From Gammaproteobacteria bacterium (lineage in GTDB: Bacteria; Pseudomonadota; Gammaproteobacteria; Arenicellales; Poriferihabitantaceae): 5,505 nt of DNA. The notes under the pieces were generated by a model, which was not told the origin of the DNA, searched no databases, and saw nothing but the letters and a program-made list of their open reading frames with translations. The stretch lies in contig JAHRAW010000153.1 of NCBI GenBank assembly GCA_020027415.1, forward strand, positions 1 through 5,505, written 5' to 3'. The position numbers and the translations under genes are program-made. Shown here piece after piece: positions 1 to 5,393 of the stretch. The first letter of the stretch is position 1. Every line of letters begins with the position of its first letter.

Positions 1-2
1 GT

Positions 3-38
3 ATTATCAAAGCCATGAAAACCTACACGCCCGAATAG
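3..38 (+). CDS. Possible C-terminal end of an upstream gene (partial)
   Basis: Reading from base 3 gives eleven codons, IIKAMKTYTPE, and then a TAG stop at 36-38. The codons (ATC, AAA, GCC, ACC, TAC, CCC, GAA) match the usage of the xdh genes, which is the only support for a real gene end. Eleven residues are too few to name a family. If real, the gene lies on the same strand as the xdh operon and ends about 300 bases before xdhA. The rival reading is a minus-strand start at 16-14 running out of the left edge (MALII); it uses ATA codons that look rare here, so I prefer the + strand reading. Confidence 0.3.
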   Translation: MIKAMKTYTPE

Positions 39-77
39 GCGGATGCGCTTAGCAAATCAGCCTGAGGACGCACTGTA

Positions 78-218
78 ATGGTCGCCAAAAATACCAAGAT
101 TTTGATGCGTTCGCAGTCAACGCCCGCCAGCCAAACCGGCTATTTGATTACTTGGTTTATTAATCCGCGCGGCAAAGCCGGACCAGAAATCGCACCGCTC
201 GGCTTCGTTGCCAGTTGA
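78..218 (+). CDS. Small hypothetical ORF, 46 aa
   Basis: An ATG at 78 is preceded by GAGGA at 64-68 with a nine-base spacer, an acceptable ribosome binding site. The reading frame stays open for 46 codons to TGA at 216-218. The product starts MVAKNTKILMRSQS and ends PEIAPLGFVAS. It has no signal peptide, no membrane segment and no recognisable motif; the most hydrophobic stretch (GYLITWFI, about residues 21-28) is too short to span a membrane. Its 3' half coincides with an inverted repeat, which suggests noncoding or structured DNA. It could be a short leader peptide or small protein before xdhA, but a chance ORF is at least as likely. Confidence 0.2.
   Translation: MVAKNTKILMRSQSTPASQTGYLITWFINPRGKAGPEIAPLGFVAS
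171..212. repeat. Bulged inverted repeat (hairpin)
   Basis: GGCAAAGCCG at 171-180 pairs with CGGCT at 200-204 plus TTGCC at 208-212. This gives ten base pairs interrupted by a three-base bulge (TCG, 205-207) and closed by a 19-base loop. No T-run follows, so it is not an intrinsic terminator. It could be part of the xdhA 5' leader or a remnant of a dispersed palindromic repeat. Confidence 0.4.
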
Positions 219-345
219 AATTTGAACATGCCTGGCGCCGCCGCTGTGGATACAACCCAGATTGCAACCGACTACTGCCTACCCCACGCAAACGCGGTTG
301 TTTGCTATTAACTTCATCACGGAATAACCAAAGCCTCCGCAGCGC

Positions 346-1929
346 ATGCTTCATTTCCTACTCAACCAAGAGCCAATCGCGGTGGCAGACGCGCATGCGG
401 AGTTAACCATTTTGGAGTGGTTGCGCGTTCATCGGCGCAAGTGCGGCACCAAAGAAGGCTGCGCGTCGGGGGATTGCGGCGCATGCACGGTGGTGGTGGC
501 GACGGTGGAAAATGATGCGTTGGCATACCGCGCCATTAATAGTTGCATCGCGTTCGTCGGCTCACTGCATGCCAAACAGTTAATCACGGTGGAGGATTTG
601 GCCGCGCGCGAGGACGGCAAACTGCATGCGGTGCAACAAGCCATGCTTGAACAACACGGCTCGCAGTGTGGTTTCTGCACGCCCGGTTTTATCATGTCCA
701 TGTTCGCGCTGTATAAAAATCATCCGCAGGCAACGCGGCATACGATTGCACAATCTCTCGGCGGCAACTTATGTCGTTGCACCGGCTATCGTCCGATTAT
801 GGATGCGGCGTTGCAAGCCACGCGGCAGGCAACCGATGATCAATTCAGCGCGCAGGCGGAGGCATGCGTGAAAAAATTGAAGGCGCTGCAGCCACGCCAG
901 CCTGCCAACGCCAACGACAATAGCGCGCGCTTTCATCGTCCCACTTCGGCGCAACAACTGGCGACGCTGATGCAACAAAACCCGCAGGCGAGATTGCTCG
1001 CCGGCGGCACCGACTTGGCGTTGGAAGTTACCCAACAACTAAACTCCATTACGCCGATTATTTTCCTCGGCGAAGTGACCGAACTGCGGCATACGCATAC
1101 GCATACGCATGAAAATACGCATGCAGCAACCAACTTGGCTACGACCGATGAAAAACCGCATGAACATGAAATTGGCGCGGCGGTGCCGCTTGCAGACTGC
1201 GGCGCGTTGTTGTGCGCCGAATACCCCGACCTTGCCGAATTGCTAAGCCGTTTTGGTTCCGCCCAGATACGCAATCAAGCCACCTTGGGCGGCAATATCG
1301 CCAACGCTTCGCCCATCGCCGACTTGCCGCCGGCGCTGATTGCGGTGGGCGCGCGATTGGTGTTGCAACAAGGCGCGAGATTGCGTCGCTTGGCGGTGGA
1401 GGACTATTTTCTGGACTATCACAAAACCGCGTTAGCGCAAGGCGAGTTTATCCGCAGCGTGCTGTTGCCCGGCGCGCAAGCGGGGCGGTCACCAACGCGC
1501 CAAACTTCCGCGCAACCATTGCATGCCAATGCGCCGACGCAAAAAATCCGCGCGTATAAAATCAGCAAACGTTTTGATGATGATATTTCCACCTTGTGCG
1601 CGGTGTTCAATGTTACTTTGCAAGATGAGGTAATCGTTGCGGTGCGCACCGGTTTTGGCGGCTTGGCTGCCATCCCCAAGCGCGCGCATCACTGCGAACA
1701 AGCGTTACTCGGCAACCCCCTCAACCGCCGCACGGTGCAACAAGCACAACGCGCCTTGAACGAAGATTTTCAGCCAATCAGCGACGCCCGCGCCAGCGCG
1801 GCTTATCGCATGACGGTCGCGCAAAATTTATTGCAACGCTTGGCAAACGAACTCACCGCCGGTGAACAACTTGAAAACCAACCCCCAAGCCGAATCAGCG
1901 TCGCGACCGCAGCCGCCGCCGCGTGTTAA
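346..1929 (+). CDS. xdhA: Xanthine dehydrogenase small subunit XdhA (2Fe-2S/FAD), 527 aa
   Basis: This cytoplasmic subunit carries electrons from the molybdenum site in XdhB to NAD+. The ATG at 346 begins MLHFLLNQEP, the usual XdhA N-terminus, although no good Shine-Dalgarno precedes it. Domains: ferredoxin-type [2Fe-2S] at about 1-80 with ligands C39, C44, C47 and C67; helical [2Fe-2S] domain at about 85-165 with C108, C111, C143 and C145 in QCGFC and NLCRCTGYRP; FAD-binding domain at about 195-375 with LLAGGTDLAL (217-226) and TLGGNIANASPIAD (313-326); CO-dehydrogenase-flavoprotein-type C-terminal domain from about 400, with RAYKISKRFDDDIS (402-415) and RTGFGGLA (434-441). At 527 residues it is longer than typical XdhA (about 460-490). 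The excess sits in a His-rich loop (about 249-273), a second loop (about 376-398) and an Ala-rich C-terminal tail. The 3' end overlaps xdhB by 68 bases. Confidence 0.96.
   Translation: MLHFLLNQEPIAVADAHAELTILEWLRVHRRKCGTKEGCASGDCGACTVVVATVENDALAYRAINSCIAFVGSLHAKQLITVEDLAAREDGKLHAVQQAMLEQHGSQCGFCTPGFIMSMFALYKNHPQATRHTIAQSLGGNLCRCTGYRPIMDAALQATRQATDDQFSAQAEACVKKLKALQPRQPANANDNSARFHRPTSAQQLATLMQQNPQARLLAGGTDLALEVTQQLNSITPIIFLGEVTELRHTHTHTHENTHAATNLATTDEKPHEHEIGAAVPLADCGALLCAEYPDLAELLSRFGSAQIRNQATLGGNIANASPIADLPPALIAVGARLVLQQGARLRRLAVEDYFLDYHKTALAQGEFIRSVLLPGAQAGRSPTRQTSAQPLHANAPTQKIRAYKISKRFDDDISTLCAVFNVTLQDEVIVAVRTGFGGLAAIPKRAHHCEQALLGNPLNRRTVQQAQRALNEDFQPISDARASAAYRMTVAQNLLQRLANELTAGEQLENQPPSRISVATAAAAAC
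1090..1110 (+). repeat. Hexanucleotide tandem repeat (CATACG)3 plus CAT inside xdhA
   Basis: Three perfect CATACG units (1090-1107) are followed by a partial unit, CAT (1108-1110), and a further ATACGCAT at 1115-1122. The unit length is a multiple of three, so copy-number changes would keep the reading frame. It encodes alternating His-Thr (HTHTHTH, residues 249-255) in the FAD-domain loop of XdhA. Confidence 0.85.
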
Positions 1930-4279
1930 TGACATAAGCGGCGTAGGCAGCGCGTTAGCGCACGACAGCGCGCGCATGCATGTCACCGGCGCAGCGTTGT
2001 ATATTGACGACCAGATTCCATTTAGCGGGAGCGCCAACGAACTTGGCAGCCCGCTGTTCGTTTGCGTCGGCGGCAGTGCCATCGCGCACGGCGCGGTCAA
2101 GCGCATGGATTTATCGCGCGTGAAGCAAGCGCCGGGGGTGGTGGATGTCGTCACTGCTGAGGATATTCCCGGGCAACTGGATATTGGGGCGGTATTCCCC
2201 GGCGACCCGTTATTGGTGGCGGATACGATTGAATATGTCGGGCAGCCGCTGTTCGCAGTGGCGGCGACGGATTTCACCAGCGCGCGCAAAGCGGTCAAAT
2301 TGGCGCGCCTTGAATACCATGAACAACGCCCACTGCTGGATCTTGCCGAAGCCGTGGCAAAACGTTTTTATGTGCGCCCGCCGCATCGGATGCAACGCGG
2401 CGACGCCGACGCCGCGCTTGCCGCCGCGCCCAACCGCTTGCATGGCGAACTGCGCATCGGCGGACAGGAGCATTTCTATCTGGAAGGGCAAGCCTCCATC
2501 GCCATTCCCGAAGAAGACGGCAGCCTCACCATTCTAAGTTCCAACCAGAATCCCACCGAGACGCAGAAACTTGTGGCGCAAGTCATGGCGTTGCCGATGC
2601 ATAAAGTGACTTTGGTCACGCGGCGCATGGGCGGCGCGTTTGGCGGCAAGGAAACGCAAGCCGCCGCGTGGGCGTGTTTGGCGGCGTTGTTTGCGGCGCG
2701 CAACCATCGCGTGGTGGAATGCAAACTGGCGCGCGGCGATGACATGATCATGACCGGCAAGCGGCACAACTTCCTGCATCGCTTCGCGGTTGGCTTTACC
2801 GATCACGGCGCCATCACCGCGCTCACTTCCATGCTCGCCGCGCAGTGCGGCAACTCCCCGGATTTGTCCGACGCCATCGTCGATCGCGCCATGTTTCATA
2901 ACGACAACTGCTATTACTTGCCCAATGTGACCATAGACGGCTTGCGCTGCAAGACGCACACGGTATCCAACACTGCGTTTCGCGGCTTCGGCGGACCGCA
3001 GGGTATGTTGGCGATAGAATCCATCATGGATGAAATCGCGTTTGCGGTGGGCAAAGACCCGCTGGAAATTCGCAAACTGAATCTCTACGACACCGACAGC
3101 GGCAACGACAGCAGCGGCGCGCAACGAAATATCACGCCCTATCATCAGCGCATCACCGATTTCACCGTGCCGCAAATCATTGCGCAACTGGAAAGCGAGG
3201 CGGATTATTGGCAACGGCGCGAACAAATTAAAAGTTTTAATGCCGCCAGTCCGGTGCTTAAAAAAGGCTTGGCGTTAACGCCGGTGAAATTCGGCATCTC
3301 GTTCACCGTATCGCATCTCAACCAAGCCGGCGCGCTGCTGCATATGTATACCGACGGCAGTATTTTGCTCAATCACGGCGGCACCGAAATGGGGCAAGGT
3401 TTGATGATTAAAGTCGCGCAAATCGTCGCGCAGGAATTGGGGGTGAGCCCGGCGCGCATTCAAGTGTCAGCGACTCGCACCGATAAAATTCCCAACACTG
3501 CGCCGACCGCGGCTTCGTCCGGCACCGATATCAACGGCATGGCGGCGCGCAACGCGGCGCGCACCATCAAGCAACGCTTGCGCGCGCATCTCAGCGCGCA
3601 GTATCAAACGCCCGCCGCGCAAATCGTTTTCGCCAACGATCAAATTACCGTCGGCGAGCAAACCCTATCCATCGCGCAAGGCGCAAAATCGGCGTGGTTG
3701 GCGCGGGTTCAATTGTCCGCCAGCGGATTTTACAAAACCCCAAAAATTCATTATTGCCGAGAAACTGCGCGCGGGCGACCGTTTTATTATTACGCCAACG
3801 GCGCGGCGATTTCCGAAGTCATCATTGACACCTTGACCGGCGAATATAAACTCTTGCGCGCCGACCTCATACACGATGTGGGAAACTCCATTAATCCGGG
3901 CGTGGATATCGGGCAGATTGAAGGCGGCTATGTGCAGGGTGTCGGCTGGCTAACCAGCGAAGAACTGAAATGGGATGAACGCGGGCGTTTGCTGACCGAC
4001 AGCCCGGCGACCTATAAAATCCCGGCCATCGCGGACGCCCCGCCGATTTTCAATGTGCGCCTGTTAGAAAACGCCGCCAACCGCGAAGACACCATTTTTC
4101 ATTCCAAAGCGGTGGGCGAACCGCCGTTGATGTTGGCAATTTCCGCGTGGTGCGCAATCCGCGACGCCATCGCCGCGGTTGCCGACCATACCCGCTGTCC
4201 AAAATTAGACGCGCCGGCAACGCCGCAAGAAATTCTCAAAGCGGTTGATGCATTGCGCGCGCTTAAGGTTGCATCGTAG
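1862..4279 (+). CDS. xdhB: Xanthine dehydrogenase large subunit XdhB (molybdopterin-binding), 805 aa
   Basis: This is the catalytic subunit, which hydroxylates hypoxanthine and xanthine at the Moco centre. The smaller aldehyde-oxidase/xanthine-dehydrogenase a/b hammerhead domain is at about 25-160 (VGSALAHDSARMHVTG); the Moco-binding domains follow from about 170. Residues matching bovine XDH by motif and spacing are Q229 (Q767), E264 in GGAFGGKET (E802), R342 in DRAMFHNDN (R880), R374 and F376 in AFRGFGGPQ (R912, F914), and E753 in VGEPPL (E1261). Other signatures are HGGTEMGQGL (505-514), SSGTDINGMA (552-561) and NPGVDIGQIEGGYVQGVGW (678-696). The start is GTG 1862: the frame is closed by TGA at 1811, and the next ATG (1976) would remove the conserved VGSALAHDSA block. 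TTG 1871 is the only other reasonable start. No Shine-Dalgarno is visible, so translation is probably coupled to xdhA. The family is usually about 770-800 residues. Confidence 0.97.
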   Translation: MNNLKTNPQAESASRPQPPPRVNDISGVGSALAHDSARMHVTGAALYIDDQIPFSGSANELGSPLFVCVGGSAIAHGAVKRMDLSRVKQAPGVVDVVTAEDIPGQLDIGAVFPGDPLLVADTIEYVGQPLFAVAATDFTSARKAVKLARLEYHEQRPLLDLAEAVAKRFYVRPPHRMQRGDADAALAAAPNRLHGELRIGGQEHFYLEGQASIAIPEEDGSLTILSSNQNPTETQKLVAQVMALPMHKVTLVTRRMGGAFGGKETQAAAWACLAALFAARNHRVVECKLARGDDMIMTGKRHNFLHRFAVGFTDHGAITALTSMLAAQCGNSPDLSDAIVDRAMFHNDNCYYLPNVTIDGLRCKTHTVSNTAFRGFGGPQGMLAIESIMDEIAFAVGKDPLEIRKLNLYDTDSGNDSSGAQRNITPYHQRITDFTVPQIIAQLESEADYWQRREQIKSFNAASPVLKKGLALTPVKFGISFTVSHLNQAGALLHMYTDGSILLNHGGTEMGQGLMIKVAQIVAQELGVSPARIQVSATRTDKIPNTAPTAASSGTDINGMAARNAARTIKQRLRAHLSAQYQTPAAQIVFANDQITVGEQTLSIAQGAKSAWLARVQLSASGFYKTPKIHYCRETARGRPFYYYANGAAISEVIIDTLTGEYKLLRADLIHDVGNSINPGVDIGQIEGGYVQGVGWLTSEELKWDERGRLLTDSPATYKIPAIADAPPIFNVRLLENAANREDTIFHSKAVGEPPLMLAISAWCAIRDAIAAVADHTRCPKLDAPATPQEILKAVDALRALKVAS

Positions 4280-4300
4280 ATTGGTTGCGTTGTAGGTTGC
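4267..4300. repeat. Three direct copies of GGTTGC across the xdhB stop codon
   Basis: GGTTGC occurs at 4267-4272, 4283-4288 and 4295-4300; the first lies inside the last codons of xdhB. The last two sit in similar contexts (GTAGATTGGTTGC and GTAGGTTGC), suggesting a small duplication. A related sequence in opposite orientation, GCAACCGACTAC, is at 264-275, before xdhA. Its meaning is unknown; it may be decayed copies of a dispersed intergenic repeat. Confidence 0.4.
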
Positions 4301-4333
4301 CGTGTTAAATTGTCGCCCGATGAGCCGCCGCCC

Positions 4334-5125
4334 ATGAACTGGCTACACACCAGCGCGCAGTTGGCGCGCGACAATATCGGTTTCGTGTTGGTCACGGTCA
4401 TGCAAACCGCCGGCTCCACCCCGCGCGATGCGAAATCCAAAATGGTGGTCACCGCCGACCACACCGACGATTCCATCGGCGGCGGAAATTTGGAATACCA
4501 AGCCATCCAGCAGGCGCGCGCACTGCTGCGCAGCGGCGAACCCGCCGTGCAAAGCGAGGTCTTTTCGCTCGGCAAACAATTAACGCAGTGCTGCGGCGGC
4601 AAGGTTACTTTGTTGTTTGAATGCTTTCCCGCCTGCCGTTTTCATATCGCCCTGTTCGGCGCCGGGCATGTCGGCGCCGCGTTGGTCACCATGTTAGCGC
4701 GCCTGCCGTGCCGTGTTCGCTGGTTGGATTGCCGCGAGCAAATGCTTGCCGCCGCGCGTGAGACAACACCCGCGCCTTCGCAGAATATAGATATCTCCTT
4801 GCTGCGCAATCCATTTGCGGCGGTGGAAGACTGCCCGCCCGGCGCGTACTACCTAATTATGACGCATAGCCATGAACTGGACTTTGAACTCTGCGAAGCC
4901 GTGCTCACGCGCGGCGACAGCCGCTACTGCGGCTTAATCGGCTCGCAAAGCAAGGGCGCAAAATTCCGCAGCCGGTTAACCAAAAAAGGCTTCACCGCCG
5001 CCGAAATCGCCCGCCTAACCTGCCCCATCGGTCTCCCCTCCATCCGCGGCAAAACCCCGATGCAAGTCGCGGTGTCCGTCGCCGGGCAGTTGTTGGCGTT
5101 GCATGATGAAACACCACCAGACTGA
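4334..5125 (+). CDS. xdhC: Xanthine dehydrogenase accessory protein XdhC, 263 aa
   Basis: XdhC binds molybdenum cofactor, protects it while it is sulfurated, and passes it to XdhB; it is not part of the mature enzyme. From the ATG at 4334, the N-terminal XdhC/CoxI domain (about 1-95) contains GSTPRDAKSKM (27-37), GGGNLE (49-54) and QCCGGK (85-90). The cysteines in QCCGG are at the position implicated in Moco binding in this family. A C-terminal Rossmann-type domain (about 103-250) has FGAGHVG (108-114), MTHSHELD (176-183), YCGLIGS (198-204) and CPIGLPSIRGKTP (230-242). The frame is also open from TTG 4310, which would add eight residues (MSPDEPPP); I prefer the ATG because MNWL matches family N-termini. 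No clear Shine-Dalgarno precedes it. The gene starts 54 bases after xdhB and completes the usual xdhABC order. Confidence 0.95.
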   Translation: MNWLHTSAQLARDNIGFVLVTVMQTAGSTPRDAKSKMVVTADHTDDSIGGGNLEYQAIQQARALLRSGEPAVQSEVFSLGKQLTQCCGGKVTLLFECFPACRFHIALFGAGHVGAALVTMLARLPCRVRWLDCREQMLAAARETTPAPSQNIDISLLRNPFAAVEDCPPGAYYLIMTHSHELDFELCEAVLTRGDSRYCGLIGSQSKGAKFRSRLTKKGFTAAEIARLTCPIGLPSIRGKTPMQVAVSVAGQLLALHDETPPD

Positions 5126-5149
5126 ACATAGCGTTCATTAAAATCACCT

Positions 5150-5207
5150 CGGGCGAAGAGTCGCGAACTGCCGAAAGATCAAGGAGATTCCCGCCCGCGA
5201 AAATTTT
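5150..5207 (+). terminator. Weak candidate terminator of the xdh operon
   Basis: CGGGCG (5150-5155) can pair with CGCCCG (5192-5197), six GC-rich base pairs around a long 36-base loop, followed two bases later by the palindrome GAAAATTTTC (5199-5208), whose T4 tract ends at 5207. The position, 24 bases after the xdhC stop, is right for a terminator. The long loop and short T-tract make it a weak intrinsic terminator, and termination may be Rho-dependent instead. Confidence 0.25.
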
Positions 5208-5214
5208 CTAAACA

Positions 5215-5262
5215 GCAGTTCTACCCAGTCGGGTTACCTGCTTAATACAACAGCATTTTTTT
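5215..5262 (+). repeat. Interrupted hairpin with competing partner and T-run
   Basis: GCAG (5215-5218) and ACCC (5223-5226) pair with GGGT (5231-5234) and CTGC (5238-5241), a two-part stem with a four-base loop. TGCT (5239-5242) can instead pair with AGCA (5252-5255), which runs directly into seven Ts (5256-5262). The two pairings exclude each other, a layout seen in attenuators, but each stem is only four to five base pairs, so this may be chance. Confidence 0.25.
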
Positions 5263-5267
5263 ACCCG

Positions 5268-5288
5268 CATGGGACTAATTACCCCATG
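5268..5288. repeat. Inverted repeat CATGGG/CCCATG
   Basis: CATGGG at 5268-5273 and CCCATG at 5283-5288 form a perfect six-base-pair stem around a nine-base AT-rich spacer (ACTAATTAC). The symmetry suits either a hairpin in a leader RNA or a binding site for a dimeric regulator upstream of the gene at 5394. There is no direct evidence for either role. Confidence 0.35.
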
Positions 5289-5295
5289 AGCAAAT

Positions 5296-5318
5296 AAGCA
5301 GGAATTTCACCTCTGCTT
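5296..5318. repeat. Inverted repeat AAGCAG/CTGCTT
   Basis: AAGCAG at 5296-5301 and CTGCTT at 5313-5318 form a perfect six-base-pair stem with an 11-base loop. It begins eight bases after the preceding inverted repeat and carries the first copy of AATTTCAC in its loop. Confidence 0.35.
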
Positions 5319-5337
5319 TGTGTGATCTTCGCAACGA

Positions 5338-5358
5338 CCCGGCATCGAAGGTGCCGGG
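5338..5358 (+). repeat. GC-rich hairpin CCCGGCA/TGCCGGG
   Basis: A perfect seven-base-pair, GC-rich stem (5338-5344 with 5352-5358) closes a seven-base loop. It is the most stable simple hairpin in the intergenic region. Only AAATTGC follows, so it does not look like an intrinsic terminator. It lies 36 bases before the start codon at 5394 and would be in the 5' leader if transcription begins upstream of it. Confidence 0.5.
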
Positions 5359-5372
5359 AAATTGCAAATTTC
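5358..5372. repeat. Inverted repeat GAAATT-GCA-AATTTC
   Basis: Two six-base arms, at 5358-5363 and 5367-5372, are separated by three bases. A three-base spacer with AT-rich arms is more typical of a protein-binding palindrome than of a stable RNA hairpin. It shares its first base with the preceding GC-rich hairpin and ends eight bases before the ribosome binding site at 5381. Confidence 0.35.
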
Positions 5373-5380
5373 ACGCACCC

Positions 5381-5386
5381 AGAGGA
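5381..5386 (+). promoter_or_regulatory. Strong ribosome binding site
   Basis: AGAGGA, seven bases before the ATG at 5394, is the best Shine-Dalgarno in the window and fixes the start of the exported-protein gene. None of the three xdh genes has one as good. Confidence 0.8.
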
Positions 5387-5393
5387 TATCCCT

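Larger units (their letters stand above)
39..345. other. Upstream intergenic region of the xdh operon, no convincing gene
   Basis: About 300 bases separate the possible upstream gene end from xdhA. They contain one short ORF (78-218) and a bulged inverted repeat (171-212). Longer overlapping readings on both strands are rich in Arg, Cys and Ser, resemble no family I know, and look like chance ORFs. I found no strong sigma-70 promoter. The best pair before xdhA is TTGTTT at 298-303 with GAATAA at 322-327, and it is poor at the -10. The operon promoter and any purine-responsive operator would be expected here but cannot be pinpointed by eye. Confidence 0.6.
5126..5393. other. Intergenic region between xdhC and the exported-protein gene
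   Basis: These 268 bases hold no convincing ORF and are less GC-rich than the flanking genes. They contain a possible weak terminator for the xdh operon (5150-5207), a seven-base T-run at 5256-5262, and a series of short inverted repeats up to the ribosome binding site of the next gene. AATTTCAC occurs twice in direct orientation, at 5303-5310 and 5367-5374. I recognise no known riboswitch, tRNA or small RNA. An independent promoter for the next gene is expected but is not obvious. Confidence 0.6.

Noticed and set aside
298..327. Sigma-70 promoter for xdhA (TTGTTT, 18 bases, GAATAA)
   Set aside because: The -35 is acceptable, but the -10 matches the consensus at only two or three positions.
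160..354. Minus-strand 64-codon ORF divergent from xdhA
   Set aside because: The product is Arg/Ser/Cys-rich with no recognisable family, has no clear ribosome binding site, and its start overlaps the xdhA start codon.
2534..3226. Long minus-strand open frame (230 codons) inside xdhB
   Set aside because: It lies wholly antisense to the catalytic core of xdhB, which has full family conservation in its own frame. The antisense product has no recognisable motif; long antisense frames are common opposite GC-rich genes.
4310..4333. TTG start at 4310 for xdhC
   Set aside because: It would add eight residues (MSPDEPPP) before the family-like start MNWL. The ATG at 4334 gives the expected N-terminus and no Shine-Dalgarno favours the TTG.
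5319..5340. CRP-like site around TGTGA at 5320-5325
   Set aside because: Only one half-site (TGTGA) is present; the expected TCACA half at the right spacing is missing.
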